Part shown: positions 1 through 9,619 of the stretch, piece after piece
How the letters are laid out: each line of letters begins with the position of its first letter
Position numbering within the stretch: position 1 is the first letter of the stretch
NCBI GenBank assembly: GCA_039024315.1
Contig: JBCCQN010000082.1
Coordinates: 1 to 31,761, forward strand
Direction of reading: 5' to 3'
DNA from: JBCAWW01 sp039024315
GTDB lineage: Bacteria; Bacteroidota; Bacteroidia; J057
Length of the DNA stretch: 31,761 nucleotides
The notes under the pieces: model-generated
What the model saw: the letters and a program-made list of their open reading frames with translations, nothing else
Told to the model about the DNA's origin: nothing
Database searches by the model: none
Translations under genes and position numbers: made by a program

Positions 1-2
1 AG

Positions 3-1913
3 CCTGGAGTGGTAGGACCGCAAGACAATAATAGTGACATCGTGATTAGAGGCAATACCCCAGCCGGTGTACTCTGGCGCTTGGAAGGAATTGATATTCC
101 TAACCCCAATCATTTTGCTCGTAAGGGTTCTTCTGGGGGCGGTATTACCGTTTTCAGTGCACAACTGCTCAGCGAAAGTAGCTTTTCTACCGGTGCCTTT
201 TCTGCGGACTATGGCAATGCAATCTCTGGGGTGATGGATATGCGTTTCCGCAAGGGAAATAGTTTCGAAAGAGACTATCGCTTCAAGTTTGGTCTGCTCG
301 GGATAGACTTAGCGGCTGAAGGTCCCCTCGGCAATAGCGGCGCCTCTTATCTGGTCAATTATCGTTATTCGACTTTGGGAATCCTCAATGATTTGGGTTT
401 CCGTCTTGTCGGACCAAGAGTCGATAATACCTTTCAGGATTTGTCCTTCAATTTGTTTTTTCCTACGGAGAACGGTTCTCTTACTTTCTTTGGCATCGGG
501 GGCTTGAGTGGCGAAATCTGGGATGTGGACAAGGACTCCCTGATGCTGCCCGATACCGATGTGCGAACCACCACAGACTTTTTGACCAATATGGGGGCAC
601 TCGGTATGACTTACACCCGCAATCTCAAGAACGATTCTTATCTCCGTTTTGCCTTGGCTGCTGTCGGTAGCCAGGTAGTGGATGATGATGATACCCTAGA
701 TGTCAGCAGCCTTGATCCTACCCGCATGGCTTTCAGCGATGAAGAACTGGAAGGTTTGCTATCAACTCCTCTTGATCGGGAGACCTACAATGATAGCCGT
801 GTCTCTGCTCATCTGTTTTACAACAATAAGCTCAACGAAAAGCTTAATCTTCGAATCGGTACTATGTTCTCTCAGATTCAGTTTAGCTTTAGAGAAGACG
901 TGCTGGATTTCAATAATGAAGGCCTCGTTCCTAGAGTTTCGGGTGAGGGAAGCTCCCAATTGGTCCAAGCCTATGGCCGGCTGCGTTATCAAGCTAGCAA
1001 TCGTCTGACTTTCAACGCTGGACTACATAGTTTGTACTTTGCCCTCAATGGCAGTACTTCGCTAGAGCCTCGCTTGTCGGCCAACTATATCCTTTCCCCT
1101 AACGATCAAATCTCTCTTTCTTACGGCTTGCATTCTCAGGTGCTGCCCTTGGGCAACTATTTTACCACCGTTAATGGAGAGTTGGTCAATCAGGATCTCG
1201 ATTTAGTCAAGGCTCACCATTTAGTGTTGAGCTATGGGCATAGTTTCAGCAAGAGTTTACGTTTTAGAGCCGAGGCTTATTATCAGTCCCTCTTCAATCT
1301 ACCGATCGAGGCGGATCCGATTAGCTCTTATATGTTGCTCAACGAACGGGAAGGCTATGCGCGTCAAGCCCTCGTCAGCGAAGGACGTGGCCAAAACTAT
1401 GGGATAGACGTCAGTGTCCAGCAGACTTTTGCGAGAGGGACTTTCATGTTGCTGACTGGTTCACTCTTTCAGTCTCAATACATGACCAATACCCCTGATG
1501 TCTGGTATAATACTCGTTTCAACGGCAATTATAGTGGTAGTTTTGCATTGGGGCGCGAGTGGAACTTCAAAGAAGGAAAATCTACTTTTCAGGTTTCTAC
1601 CCGTGGAATCGTAAATGGGGGGTTGCGCAAATCGCCTTTGGATGCAGCCGCCTCTGAAGCTGCCGGCTTCTTTGTGCCCGTCCATAGTCAAGCTTGGGAG
1701 GAGCGAGTAGGCACTTACTATCGTATTGACCTGCGGGTAGCTTATCGCATCAATGCCGATAAAGTATCACATCTGATCTCTCTAGACGTACAAAATGCGA
1801 CTAATCGCCTCAATGCGCGCGAGCCCCGCTATGTCTTCGCCACTAATAGCCTAAATAGTAACCGTACTCAAAGTGGTTTGACGCCCGTGATTAGTTATCA
1901 GCTCGACTTTTAG
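3..1913 (+). CDS. TonB-dependent receptor, 3' part
   Basis: Outer-membrane beta-barrel receptor that would import a ligand using TonB energy; the ligand cannot be told. The reading frame is open to the window edge, so the N-terminus (signal peptide and any carboxypeptidase-like domain) is missing; the GTG at base 9 is internal. The visible part starts inside the plug domain (VIRGNTPAGVLWRLEGIDIP, then NHF and SADYGNAISGVMDMRFRKGN). It continues as alternating amphipathic strands for about 530 residues and ends in LDF, the terminal aromatic typical of barrels recognised by BAM. No SusD-like partner follows. A repeat-family hairpin starts 7 bases after the stop and a terminator follows. Family assignment is firm; the substrate is unknown. 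Confidence 0.9.
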   Translation, partial: PGVVGPQDNNSDIVIRGNTPAGVLWRLEGIDIPNPNHFARKGSSGGGITVFSAQLLSESSFSTGAFSADYGNAISGVMDMRFRKGNSFERDYRFKFGLLGIDLAAEGPLGNSGASYLVNYRYSTLGILNDLGFRLVGPRVDNTFQDLSFNLFFPTENGSLTFFGIGGLSGEIWDVDKDSLMLPDTDVRTTTDFLTNMGALGMTYTRNLKNDSYLRFALAAVGSQVVDDDDTLDVSSLDPTRMAFSDEELEGLLSTPLDRETYNDSRVSAHLFYNNKLNEKLNLRIGTMFSQIQFSFREDVLDFNNEGLVPRVSGEGSSQLVQAYGRLRYQASNRLTFNAGLHSLYFALNGSTSLEPRLSANYILSPNDQISLSYGLHSQVLPLGNYFTTVNGELVNQDLDLVKAHHLVLSYGHSFSKSLRFRAEAYYQSLFNLPIEADPISSYMLLNEREGYARQALVSEGRGQNYGIDVSVQQTFARGTFMLLTGSLFQSQYMTNTPDVWYNTRFNGNYSGSFALGREWNFKEGKSTFQVSTRGIVNGGLRKSPLDAAASEAAGFFVPVHSQAWEERVGTYYRIDLRVAYRINADKVSHLISLDVQNATNRLNAREPRYVFATNSLNSNRTQSGLTPVISYQLDF

Positions 1914-1920
1914 GTTTGGG

Positions 1921-1969
1921 ACTGCTGCGCAGAACGATCATCCTCGGGCTAAGTGTTCTGCAAAGCAGT
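1921..1969. repeat. Stop-codon-associated inverted repeat, copy 1
   Basis: Left arm ACTGCTGCGCAGAACGATCA (1921-1940) and right arm TAAGTGTTCTGCAAAGCAGT (1950-1969) are diverged inverted copies of a half-site that recurs at four other places in the window. The element starts 7 bases after the receptor stop and can fold as an imperfect hairpin with a short loop. It resembles a REP/BIME-type repeat in placement; no transposase is nearby. Confidence 0.75.
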
Positions 1970-2008
1970 AAGCCCTAAAAAAACAAAGCAAACGCAAGAT
2001 TGAACCCT

Positions 2009-2050
2009 ACTCTCTCCAAGGTGTAACATACTTTGTGAGAGAGTTTTTAT
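2009..2050 (+). terminator. Rho-independent terminator after the TonB receptor
   Basis: ACTCTCTC (2009-2016) pairs with GAGAGAGT (2037-2044), with extra inner pairing of CAAG against CTTTG. A run of five T follows at 2044-2048. It separates the receptor transcript from the GT117 gene that begins at 2096. Confidence 0.75.
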
Positions 2051-2095
2051 ATATTCGGGGCGCAATCGTGAAATCGGAAACGATCCAATTAAAAT

Positions 2096-5000
2096 ATGGA
2101 CTATAAACGTATCAATAATATCGCGGGCTGGGGAACATTTCTCACCGCTTTGGTAGTATATCTACTGACTATGTCGCCGACGGCGAGCTTTTGGGATTGT
2201 GGTGAGTTTATCGCCTGTTCCAATGAGCTAGAAGTACCTCACCCTCCGGGTGCACCCTTCTTTTTGCTGGTCGGTCGCTTATTCGCCTTTTTTGCGGGAC
2301 CAGAGAGTGTGGCCTTTATGGTCAACCTTTTGAGTGTACTTTCGAGTGCCTTTACGGTCTTATTTACTTTTTGGATTACGACGCATTTGGCGCGCAAAAT
2401 CATGGTGGGACGTGATGGTACGCCCAACACAAGTCAAATCATCGCGATTATTGGTGCTGGGGTCGTGGCGGGTTTAGCCAACACCTTTGCTGATTCCTTC
2501 TGGTTCAATGCGGTGGAGGCTGAGGTATATGCCATGAGTTCCTTCTTCACAGCGGTGGTAGTATGGTTGATGTTTAAGTGGGAAAACTATGCCGACAATC
2601 CAGGTAATGAGCGTTGGATCATTTTGATTGCCTATCTCATGGGCTTGTCTATTGGCGTTCACCTTTTGAACCTCTTGACTATTCCAGCCTTGGCTTTCAT
2701 CTACTTCTTCCGCAAATACGATTTCAACTGGAAAGGATTCTTCATCACAGGAGCTGTTTCCGTAGCAATATTAGGGGTCGTACAGACAGGCATCATCCTT
2801 TGGACTTTCGACCTTGCGTGGTTATTTGAGCGAGTTTTTGCTGGGGTGATCGAAAAACGCGGCGCTGAAACGGGCATGGGATTGCCAATTGGTACCGGCG
2901 TTATTTTATTCTTTATACTCTTATTTGGTGGCTTGGCTTTTGGCGTCTATTACAGCCACATCAAGCGTAAGCTGCTACTCAATACAGCCTTACTGAGTAC
3001 TGTAGTGGTATATATCGGATTTGCTTCTTATTTGATGATTCCGATTCGCTCAAACGCAAATCCTCCCATTGACGAAAACAACCCTGACAATACCCTTACT
3101 TTCCTCAGCTACATGAAGCGTGAGCAGTATGGCGACCGTCCGCTGCTCAAAGGACCGCTTTACAATGCTCAGCCGCGTGGGCTGGATGCCAATGGCACTG
3201 AATACGTACTAGAGGATGGCAAAGATCGTTATACCGTTTTAGGGGAAAAGCGTAAGTATCGCTACGATTCTAAAGACCTCAAACTATTCCCTCGTATGTA
3301 CGACGGGCAACGCTGGAACGATCAGCGCTTTGGAGAGCATGCGTACCGCAATTATGTTTCTCGCAAGGGGCAATCACAATACGATGATAAACCGACCGCT
3401 GCCGAAGATTTGAACTACTTCTTTAAGTATCAAATCAACCATATGTATATCCGTTACTTCATGTGGAACTTTGTCGGTAAGGAAGGGGATATTCAAGATA
3501 TGGACTGGGAGTCTGGCCTCAACTTCAGTAAAACCAGCATGGCCCCTGATTTCTGGAAAAATCATCCTGCCAAAAATCACTACTATGCTTTGCCTCTATT
3601 GTTAGGCCTACTAGGACTATTTTGGCATGGTTTCAAACGGGGGGATGATGCCGCGGTAATTGGTTTGCTGTTCTTCTTCACGGGGCTTGCCATTATTATT
3701 TACCTCAACCAGTATCCGGCTCAGCCGAGGGAAAGGGATTACTCCTTTGCCGGTTCCTTCCAGACTTTTGCGATTTGGATCGGTTTGGGTGTCATTGCGA
3801 TCTATCAGTTGTTGGAGAAGGCGCTAAAGGGCAACGCTGCTATTTTAGCGGTGGTAGTGGGATTGATTCCACCGATCATCATGGGGGTTGAAAACTGGGA
3901 TGATCACTCGCGTTCGGGTCGTTATGTCGCACCTGATTCTGCTTACAATTTGCTCAACAGCTGTGCCCCTAATGCGGTACTCTTTACCAATGGGGATAAT
4001 GATACTTTTCCCTTATGGTACCTGCAAGAAGTGGAAGGGGTGCGTACTGACGTTAGAGTGCTCTGTCTCAGCTATGTAAATACTGACTGGTATATCGACC
4101 AGATGTATCAGCAGGTGAACGAATCCGCTCCTTTGCCACTCAATCTTAAGAAGAGTGATTATGTAGGCCAAGCGCGTCAATCACGCAATATGAAAGGCCA
4201 AAAGAATGTGGACTTTAGCCTCCCAGCAAATGCGCAAAGCCTCTTACAAAAAGGCATCATCGAGGAAGCTGAAGTGCCATTTGTGCAAAGCCCCATGAGT
4301 TGGAAAGTGCCTACCCGTGGTGGCGGTAACAATCGCTACCTCGAGTTGAAAGATGTACTATTGCTCAATCTTCTCGAAAACGTAGCCAAGCAAGGCTGGG
4401 AGCGTCCGGTTTATTTCGCCAATACCGTAACCCCTAGCAGCTACATTGGATTAGCGCCTTATTTGAGATTGGAGGGCTTAGCCTATCGCATCTTGCCTGT
4501 TAAGAAGCCTAGTTCTAAAGACCTTTACGATCCTTTTGAAGGTTCCCTTGATCTAGAAAAGATTTTTACGAACATGACCGAGAAGTTCCGTTATCGTAAC
4601 CTCACCGATCCTGATGTGTATTATGATGAGAACATCATCCGCATGTTGAGTAACTACCACAATACCTTCCACCGCTTGGCCAATGGTTATCTACAAAAAA
4701 TGGAAGGAGCAACTGCTACTAGTGCTCGTCTTAAAAACGAACTCTCTGCTGATCCAAGCAAAGCAGATAGCCTCCAAGCTTTGATCACAATCAATGATCA
4801 ATTGGCCGCAGAGTATAAAACCAAAGCGGCTAATGTGATGACCTTTACCGAGGAAACCATCCCTTACGATGTGGTAGAGCCAGATCCATATATTATTGCA
4901 CGCGGTGGCATGATGTGGGATCGTATTGGCAACAAAGAGAAAGCAAACGAATACTTTGATTTTGCCAAAGGGCGCAGCTTAGAGACCTTGAAGTACTATG

Positions 5001-5149
5001 GTAAAATGGGACGAAAGTTTCCTAAAAACCAGATGTATCTCTATCCATTGCAGATGTTGCAGCAATATTACTCGCAACAAGGCGATACCGAAAAACTACA
5101 GCAGCTAAGCGAAGAAATGCAGCAAATCAATCCTCGCTCGCTCAATTAA
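2096..5149 (+). CDS. DUF2723 membrane glycosyltransferase (GT117 family)
   Basis: Large integral membrane protein of 1017 residues of the DUF2723 family (CAZy GT117), GT-C-fold enzymes thought to transfer a sugar from a polyprenyl-phosphate donor to exported proteins; the acceptor here is unknown. The first periplasmic loop carries the family signature SFWDCGEF (about residues 31-38) and VPHPPGAPFFLLVGR (48-61). The acidic residues D34 and E37 sit where GT-C enzymes have their catalytic acid. About ten hydrophobic segments lie in residues 12-330 and 490-600. A soluble C-terminal part follows with FTNGDNDTFPLWYLQ, and the last ~60 residues look TPR-like. The gene stands alone between two terminators. 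A dolichol-phosphate-mannose-synthase-like gene at 15873 could supply a donor, but that link is inference. Confidence 0.88.
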   Translation: MDYKRINNIAGWGTFLTALVVYLLTMSPTASFWDCGEFIACSNELEVPHPPGAPFFLLVGRLFAFFAGPESVAFMVNLLSVLSSAFTVLFTFWITTHLARKIMVGRDGTPNTSQIIAIIGAGVVAGLANTFADSFWFNAVEAEVYAMSSFFTAVVVWLMFKWENYADNPGNERWIILIAYLMGLSIGVHLLNLLTIPALAFIYFFRKYDFNWKGFFITGAVSVAILGVVQTGIILWTFDLAWLFERVFAGVIEKRGAETGMGLPIGTGVILFFILLFGGLAFGVYYSHIKRKLLLNTALLSTVVVYIGFASYLMIPIRSNANPPIDENNPDNTLTFLSYMKREQYGDRPLLKGPLYNAQPRGLDANGTEYVLEDGKDRYTVLGEKRKYRYDSKDLKLFPRMYDGQRWNDQRFGEHAYRNYVSRKGQSQYDDKPTAAEDLNYFFKYQINHMYIRYFMWNFVGKEGDIQDMDWESGLNFSKTSMAPDFWKNHPAKNHYYALPLLLGLLGLFWHGFKRGDDAAVIGLLFFFTGLAIIIYLNQYPAQPRERDYSFAGSFQTFAIWIGLGVIAIYQLLEKALKGNAAILAVVVGLIPPIIMGVENWDDHSRSGRYVAPDSAYNLLNSCAPNAVLFTNGDNDTFPLWYLQEVEGVRTDVRVLCLSYVNTDWYIDQMYQQVNESAPLPLNLKKSDYVGQARQSRNMKGQKNVDFSLPANAQSLLQKGIIEEAEVPFVQSPMSWKVPTRGGGNNRYLELKDVLLLNLLENVAKQGWERPVYFANTVTPSSYIGLAPYLRLEGLAYRILPVKKPSSKDLYDPFEGSLDLEKIFTNMTEKFRYRNLTDPDVYYDENIIRMLSNYHNTFHRLANGYLQKMEGATATSARLKNELSADPSKADSLQALITINDQLAAEYKTKAANVMTFTEETIPYDVVEPDPYIIARGGMMWDRIGNKEKANEYFDFAKGRSLETLKYYGKMGRKFPKNQMYLYPLQMLQQYYSQQGDTEKLQQLSEEMQQINPRSLN

Positions 5150-5173
5150 GTAGAGCTAACTGAGATGCTTTTT

Positions 5174-5215
5174 ACAGGATTTTGGGCCTTGGCCTGAAAT
5201 CCTGTTTTTGTTTTT
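5174..5215 (+). terminator. Strong rho-independent terminator after the GT117 gene
   Basis: ACAGGATTT (5174-5182) pairs with AAATCCTGT (5197-5205). The inside can pair again as GGCC/GGCC (5185-5188 with 5191-5194). T-rich tracts follow (TTTTTG then TTTTT). It lies 24 bases after the stop. Confidence 0.9.
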
Positions 5216-5286
5216 CCCTTTGGGAACGTTCATCCCTTTAGCTTAGGATTTTTTGGCTATCTTGAAAAGGATCAAAACCATCCCTC

Positions 5287-7260
5287 ATGAGAACTACTAT
5301 ACTACTCCTGTTTACTATTGCCATCAGTCTGAGCTCACTAGAGGCTCAGCTCCGTATGCCTCAAATTTTCTCAGACCATATGGTCTTACGAAGGGAAAAA
5401 CCCATCGAACTTTGGGGCTGGGCCAAGGGCCGTGATAAGATCACCATCCAAATTGGTGAAATGACCTATAAAACCAAGGCTGAAAAAGACGGTACTTGGT
5501 CTATTGCTTTGGACGAAATGCAAGCGGGCGGCCCTTACACATTGCGTGTTAGCACAAAAAGAGAAAGGCTCGAATTTACCGACGTGCTCTTAGGAGACGT
5601 TTGGATTTGTTCGGGACAGTCCAATATGGAGTGGAGCCTCACCAACACCAATGATGCTCAGGCAGAGATTGCCAATGCCAATCATCCCCAAATTAGGCTC
5701 TTCGATGTGAAGCATAATATCCAATTTAGCCCAGTTGAGGATTTGGAGCAGGATCAGTTTTGGCAGACCTGTAGTCCGATGAGCATCCCTAGCTTTTCTT
5801 CCGTGGCTTACTTCTTCGGACGCAAGTTACAGCAGGAGTTGGACGTTCCCATAGGGCTGATTAGCACCAATTGGGGAGGGACGGAGGTTGAGACTTGGAT
5901 GCGAAAGGAGGCTATTGAAGCTGTGCCTAGTTTTGAGGGCATTGCCTCTCAGCTTAGCGGTGAAGCAAGAGCTCGCTTTGAAGCAACGCAAAAGGAGCAG
6001 TATGACAAATTGATGGCTTCTTTTGGCGATTCTAAAGGGGGCCTGATAGAGGGTAATCCTATTTGGGCTGCCAATGACTTGGACGAAAGCGAATGGGAGG
6101 ATATGATGCTGCCGAATTTATGGGAAAGTGCCGGTTTACCCAATTTAGACGGCATCGTTTGGTTTAGATTTAGCTTTGAAATTCCCAATGATCAGGCCTT
6201 AAGCGATGCGCAGATTTTGCTCGGTCCTATCGATGATAATGATATTACCTATCTCAACGGACAAGAGATCGGCCGCTACAATGGCTATAATACCCCAAGA
6301 GTATATGAGGTAAGTAAAGGGGCACTGCGGAAAGGCAAAAATGTCATAGCCGTTAGAGTCGAAGACACTGGCGGAGGCGGCGGCCTTTGGGGTAAGGCAG
6401 GGCTCTATCAGTTTAAGATGGGAGGAATGAGCGTTCCGCTAAGCGGTAAATGGAAATACCGAGTCAGCCCCCAAGGAGTGGCTCTTAACCTAGCGCTTGG
6501 CCCTAACGACCAACCTACACTCCTCTACAATGGCATGATCGCCCCATTATTGCCTTATGGCATCAAAGGCGCGATTTGGTATCAAGGAGAGAGCAATGCT
6601 GGGAGAGCTGAAGCTTATCAAAAACTCTTTCCGGCTATGATCGAAAACTGGCGCGAAGACTGGGGCTATGAGTTTCCTTTTTTCTGGGTGCAACTGGCCA
6701 ATTTTAAAGCGGCAAAAGAGCAAGCCGAAGATAGTGATTGGGCAGAATTGCGGGAAGCGCAATCTATGACGCTGAGCTTACCCAAAACGGGAGAGGCTGT
6801 GATTATCGATATTGGAGAGGCCGACGATATTCATCCTCGCAATAAGCAAGACGTGGGTTTGAGGCTAGCGCTTGCTGCCCTACACGTAGCCTATGAGCAG
6901 GAGATTGTATATAGTGGTCCGCGCTTTAAAAAAGCCAGCTTCCGCTCAGGTAAGGCTACGTTGGAGTTTGAACATATCGGTAGTGGCTTAGTCGCCAATG
7001 ACCGCTATGGCTACCTCAAAGGCTTTGCCATCGCCGGCGAGGACCGCCAGTGGCATTGGGCGCAAGCTTATATTGAAGGAGATAAGGTGGTGGTTTCTAG
7101 CTCCAATGTGGCCAATCCAGTAGCCGTGCGATATGCTTGGGCGGACAATCCTGATGACGCTAACCTATACAATGCAGAAGGCTTACCCGCCTCGCCTTTC
7201 CGTACCGACGATTGGCCGATGATTACGGCTGGTGTGCGCAAAACCTACCAAAAGTTCTAG
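5287..7260 (+). CDS. Sialate O-acetylesterase-like SGNH esterase, exported
   Basis: Predicted carbohydrate O-acetylesterase of the sialate 9-O-acetylesterase family, removing acetyl groups from sugars in the periplasm or outside the cell. A signal peptide covers residues 1-20 (hydrophobic LLLFTIAISLSSLEA then Q). The catalytic serine is in CSGQSNMEW (S112). The conserved glycan-site block is IKGAIWYQGESN, and the second catalytic block is DDIHPRN (D514, H516). An insertion of roughly residues 255-395, containing FSFEIPN, ITYLNGQEIG and KGKNVIAVRVEDTG, looks like a galactose-binding/jelly-roll module. Length (657 residues) fits the long bacterial form. The epimerase gene starts 6 bases after the stop, so the two are probably co-transcribed and serve glycan breakdown. 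True substrate could be acetylated plant or algal glycans rather than sialic acid. Confidence 0.87.
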   Translation: MRTTILLLFTIAISLSSLEAQLRMPQIFSDHMVLRREKPIELWGWAKGRDKITIQIGEMTYKTKAEKDGTWSIALDEMQAGGPYTLRVSTKRERLEFTDVLLGDVWICSGQSNMEWSLTNTNDAQAEIANANHPQIRLFDVKHNIQFSPVEDLEQDQFWQTCSPMSIPSFSSVAYFFGRKLQQELDVPIGLISTNWGGTEVETWMRKEAIEAVPSFEGIASQLSGEARARFEATQKEQYDKLMASFGDSKGGLIEGNPIWAANDLDESEWEDMMLPNLWESAGLPNLDGIVWFRFSFEIPNDQALSDAQILLGPIDDNDITYLNGQEIGRYNGYNTPRVYEVSKGALRKGKNVIAVRVEDTGGGGGLWGKAGLYQFKMGGMSVPLSGKWKYRVSPQGVALNLALGPNDQPTLLYNGMIAPLLPYGIKGAIWYQGESNAGRAEAYQKLFPAMIENWREDWGYEFPFFWVQLANFKAAKEQAEDSDWAELREAQSMTLSLPKTGEAVIIDIGEADDIHPRNKQDVGLRLALAALHVAYEQEIVYSGPRFKKASFRSGKATLEFEHIGSGLVANDRYGYLKGFAIAGEDRQWHWAQAYIEGDKVVVSSSNVANPVAVRYAWADNPDDANLYNAEGLPASPFRTDDWPMITAGVRKTYQKF

Positions 7261-7265
7261 GCTTT

Positions 7266-8303
7266 ATGAAGAGAGTAAGTATCGGAGAGAGCCCTTCCGG
7301 CGAGCTAGTCGAATCATTTTGGTTTAGCAATCCTTCGGGTATGGAAATGGGTGTCACCAATTATGGAGCCCACTTGATTTCGGTCAAAACTCCGGATCGT
7401 GAAGGGAAAATAGCCGAAGTGTGTTTAGGTTTTGATACCGTAGAAGAATACTATGGCGAGCATCCCCACTTTGGGGGCATCGTAGGACGCTTTGGTAATC
7501 GCATCAAGGAAGGTACGTTTAAGCTAGCTGGCAAAGAATATAGTCTTGCGATCAATAATGGCCCTAATCACCTACATGGTGGCATAGTGGGCTTTGATCG
7601 TAAGGTCTGGTCTGTAATAGCCGCTGAAGCAAACTCAGTCCTGCTTCAATATATCAGCCCTGATGGAGAGGAAGGTTATCCAGGGACCTTGACGGCTGAA
7701 GTTCGCTACACCTTGACCGCAGAGGATGGCGTACAAATAGATTATCAACTTAGTACAGATAGCTTAACCATAGCCAATCTTACCAACCATGCTTACTTCA
7801 ATCTCAAGGATGGAGGACTAAGCCCAGTGTTAGGCCATGAGTTGCAACTATGGGCCGATTACATCACCCCAGTAGATGAAAACCTGATTCCAACCGGTGA
7901 TTTACGTTCGGTCTCTGACTCACCTTTTGATTTTCGTTTTGCCAAGTTGATGGGACAAGACATTGAGCATACCGATATCCAGATGCAGCGAGGCGGCGGT
8001 TATGACCACAATTTTGTTATCAACGGAGAGTCGGGGCGCTTGCGCAAGTGCGCCTTGGTTTATGAGCCCGAGACAGGCCGCCAAATGGAGGTCTTGACTA
8101 CAGAACCTGGCGTACAGTTTTACTCAGCCAATTTTGTCGATCAAAAGGGTAGGGGAGGGATTCATTACCAAGCCCGTCATGCTTTCTGTCTGGAAACGCA
8201 GCATTATCCCGATAGCCCTAATCAGGTGGGCTTTCCGACGACGGAAATTAAGGCAGGCGAGGAGTACACTTCTACTAGTCTTTATCGCTTCTCTGTAAAA
8301 TAA
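7266..8303 (+). CDS. galM: Aldose 1-epimerase (mutarotase)
   Basis: Interconverts alpha and beta anomers of hexoses such as galactose or glucose, feeding the sugar into catabolism. The ATG at 7266 was chosen because the family starts just there; the upstream in-frame ATG at 7212 lies inside the esterase gene. The protein has 345 residues, the usual length. It contains FGGIVGRFGNRI, NHLHGG, the general acid histidine in LTNHAYFNL (H175) and the general base glutamate in CLETQHYPDSPNQ (E310), in almost the same positions as in the E. coli enzyme (H175, E309). There is no signal peptide, so it is cytoplasmic. It sits 6 bases downstream of the esterase as the second gene of a two-gene unit. Confidence 0.93.
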   Translation: MKRVSIGESPSGELVESFWFSNPSGMEMGVTNYGAHLISVKTPDREGKIAEVCLGFDTVEEYYGEHPHFGGIVGRFGNRIKEGTFKLAGKEYSLAINNGPNHLHGGIVGFDRKVWSVIAAEANSVLLQYISPDGEEGYPGTLTAEVRYTLTAEDGVQIDYQLSTDSLTIANLTNHAYFNLKDGGLSPVLGHELQLWADYITPVDENLIPTGDLRSVSDSPFDFRFAKLMGQDIEHTDIQMQRGGGYDHNFVINGESGRLRKCALVYEPETGRQMEVLTTEPGVQFYSANFVDQKGRGGIHYQARHAFCLETQHYPDSPNQVGFPTTEIKAGEEYTSTSLYRFSVK

Positions 8304-8330
8304 AAAGCGGCCTTGCTTTGCAAAACCGCT
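8295..8330 (-). terminator. Terminator for the minus-strand TPR gene
   Basis: AGCGG (8306-8310) pairs with CCGCT (8326-8330), with inner TTGC/GCAA pairing. Read on the minus strand it is followed by TTTTTATTTT. The element overlaps the stop codon of the convergent epimerase gene. It lies about 65 bases past the TPR gene's end. Confidence 0.6.
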
Positions 8331-8395
8331 CTGTCATATTTCATGACGTTAGTTTGGTGGTGTGTAATTGAAACGGCACCCCTATAGCTTTATTG

Positions 8396-9487
8396 TTACA
8401 ATTCGGAATATTCTTCTAAGCGATTTTCAAACCTATCAGCCCACTCCAAATGAGCGTCCCCTTTCCAGCCATCTGGCCAGCGGATGATGCCTTCGCCCAA
8501 ATACCAGATTTGTCCCAGCACCTTGGCCGTGCTGTCTTCCCATTGAAAGCAAGTACCTCCTTCTTTGAGCGTGTGACCTTGGGGTTCAGCTTCAATGCGG
8601 AAAGTGGCTTTTATGGGGCCTAGTTGGCTACCTTCAGTGATGAGTTTTACCTCCTTAAGCTCATCAGGAGTGCCTGCTAGGATTCTCAATTGATCTGCCT
8701 TTTGCAGTAGTTTGGTGAGACTCGCTTGGTCAGGTAGTGGATGTGGAGAAACGAGCCATTGTGCATAATGTCGACTCATCAAATCAGATTCCTCTTCACT
8801 ATACTCAATAGTGATTTTGGCATCGGGAAAACCTGCTTCACGAGCCGCCAAAGCATTGACGAGCTGTAGTCGATGTCTATCTACCCGTTGATAACCGGGA
8901 TGATCATCTCCCAAAATTTCGGCAAAAGCTTCTAGAAAGGCTTCGTAATTCGTCACGGCAGCCTCATATTCCCCTAGCTGTTCACTTAGTTCGGCAATGC
9001 GCTGATACACAACAAGTTTGACCTGATCCGCATTATGGTTATTGGTCTCTTGTTTTAGCTGAGCTAGCGTCTGTTGGTAGTAGGGTTTCGCCTCGGCGAA
9101 CGCTTGGGTCTCGAAATACAAATCTGCGAGGGCTAGCGCCAAGTTGTTACGGTACATAGCGTCTTCGGGAGTATGCTTTTCGTAAATCTTTTCGCATTCT
9201 TGGAGCGAGGCCTTAGCGGCTGCAAATTGGCGTGCATCTAATTGTGCCCGACCAATGTAAAAGTATATCAAGCCATGATAGATGGTCGTGTCTTCTTCAG
9301 ACTTCTGGATAGCTTTGAGCGCTTTTTGGGCTTGTTCTATGGTAGATTGATACTGGCGCCCTTCGTAGGAACGAATGGCTTCTTCTAACCAACGTTGCCA
9401 TTTAGGTGGCCTCTGGCGGCGTTGTCGCATCCACAAACCCAGTCCAAAAGATAGGACTGCAAGGGAAATGATCAAACTTATTTCCAT
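8396..9487 (-). CDS. Membrane-anchored TPR protein
   Basis: Protein of 363 residues with one N-terminal membrane helix (about residues 3-19, SLIISLAVLSFGLGLWM) followed by a basic RQRRQR stretch that would keep the rest in the cytoplasm. Residues about 30-190 are helical tetratricopeptide-type repeats (for example YIGRAQLDARQFAAAKASLQ, LALADLYFETQAFAEAKPYY and IAELSEQLGEYEAAVTNYEA). The C-terminal ~150 residues have no repeat and end in an acidic, Trp-rich segment I do not recognise. TPRs are protein-binding scaffolds, so no enzymatic role is suggested. It is divergent from the DUF1508-OmpA gene across a 132-base gap. That could mean shared control, but no operator is visible. Confidence 0.75.
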   Translation of the reverse strand: MEISLIISLAVLSFGLGLWMRQRRQRPPKWQRWLEEAIRSYEGRQYQSTIEQAQKALKAIQKSEEDTTIYHGLIYFYIGRAQLDARQFAAAKASLQECEKIYEKHTPEDAMYRNNLALALADLYFETQAFAEAKPYYQQTLAQLKQETNNHNADQVKLVVYQRIAELSEQLGEYEAAVTNYEAFLEAFAEILGDDHPGYQRVDRHRLQLVNALAAREAGFPDAKITIEYSEEESDLMSRHYAQWLVSPHPLPDQASLTKLLQKADQLRILAGTPDELKEVKLITEGSQLGPIKATFRIEAEPQGHTLKEGGTCFQWEDSTAKVLGQIWYLGEGIIRWPDGWKGDAHLEWADRFENRLEEYSEL

Positions 9488-9619
9488 GTCTGCAATTTAG
9501 GTATTCTCGGAAGATTTTACTTTAATAGTGAAGAAACATTGATCGACCGTCAAAAGTTCTCATATCGTTGCTTTTCCCAATTGCTAAGACTATCAGACTA
9601 ACCTTTAGCGACTATACTC

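Noticed and set aside
7212..7265. Earlier start for the mutarotase
   Set aside because: It would overlap the esterase gene by 49 bases and add residues not found in the family; the ATG at 7266 fits the family N-terminus.
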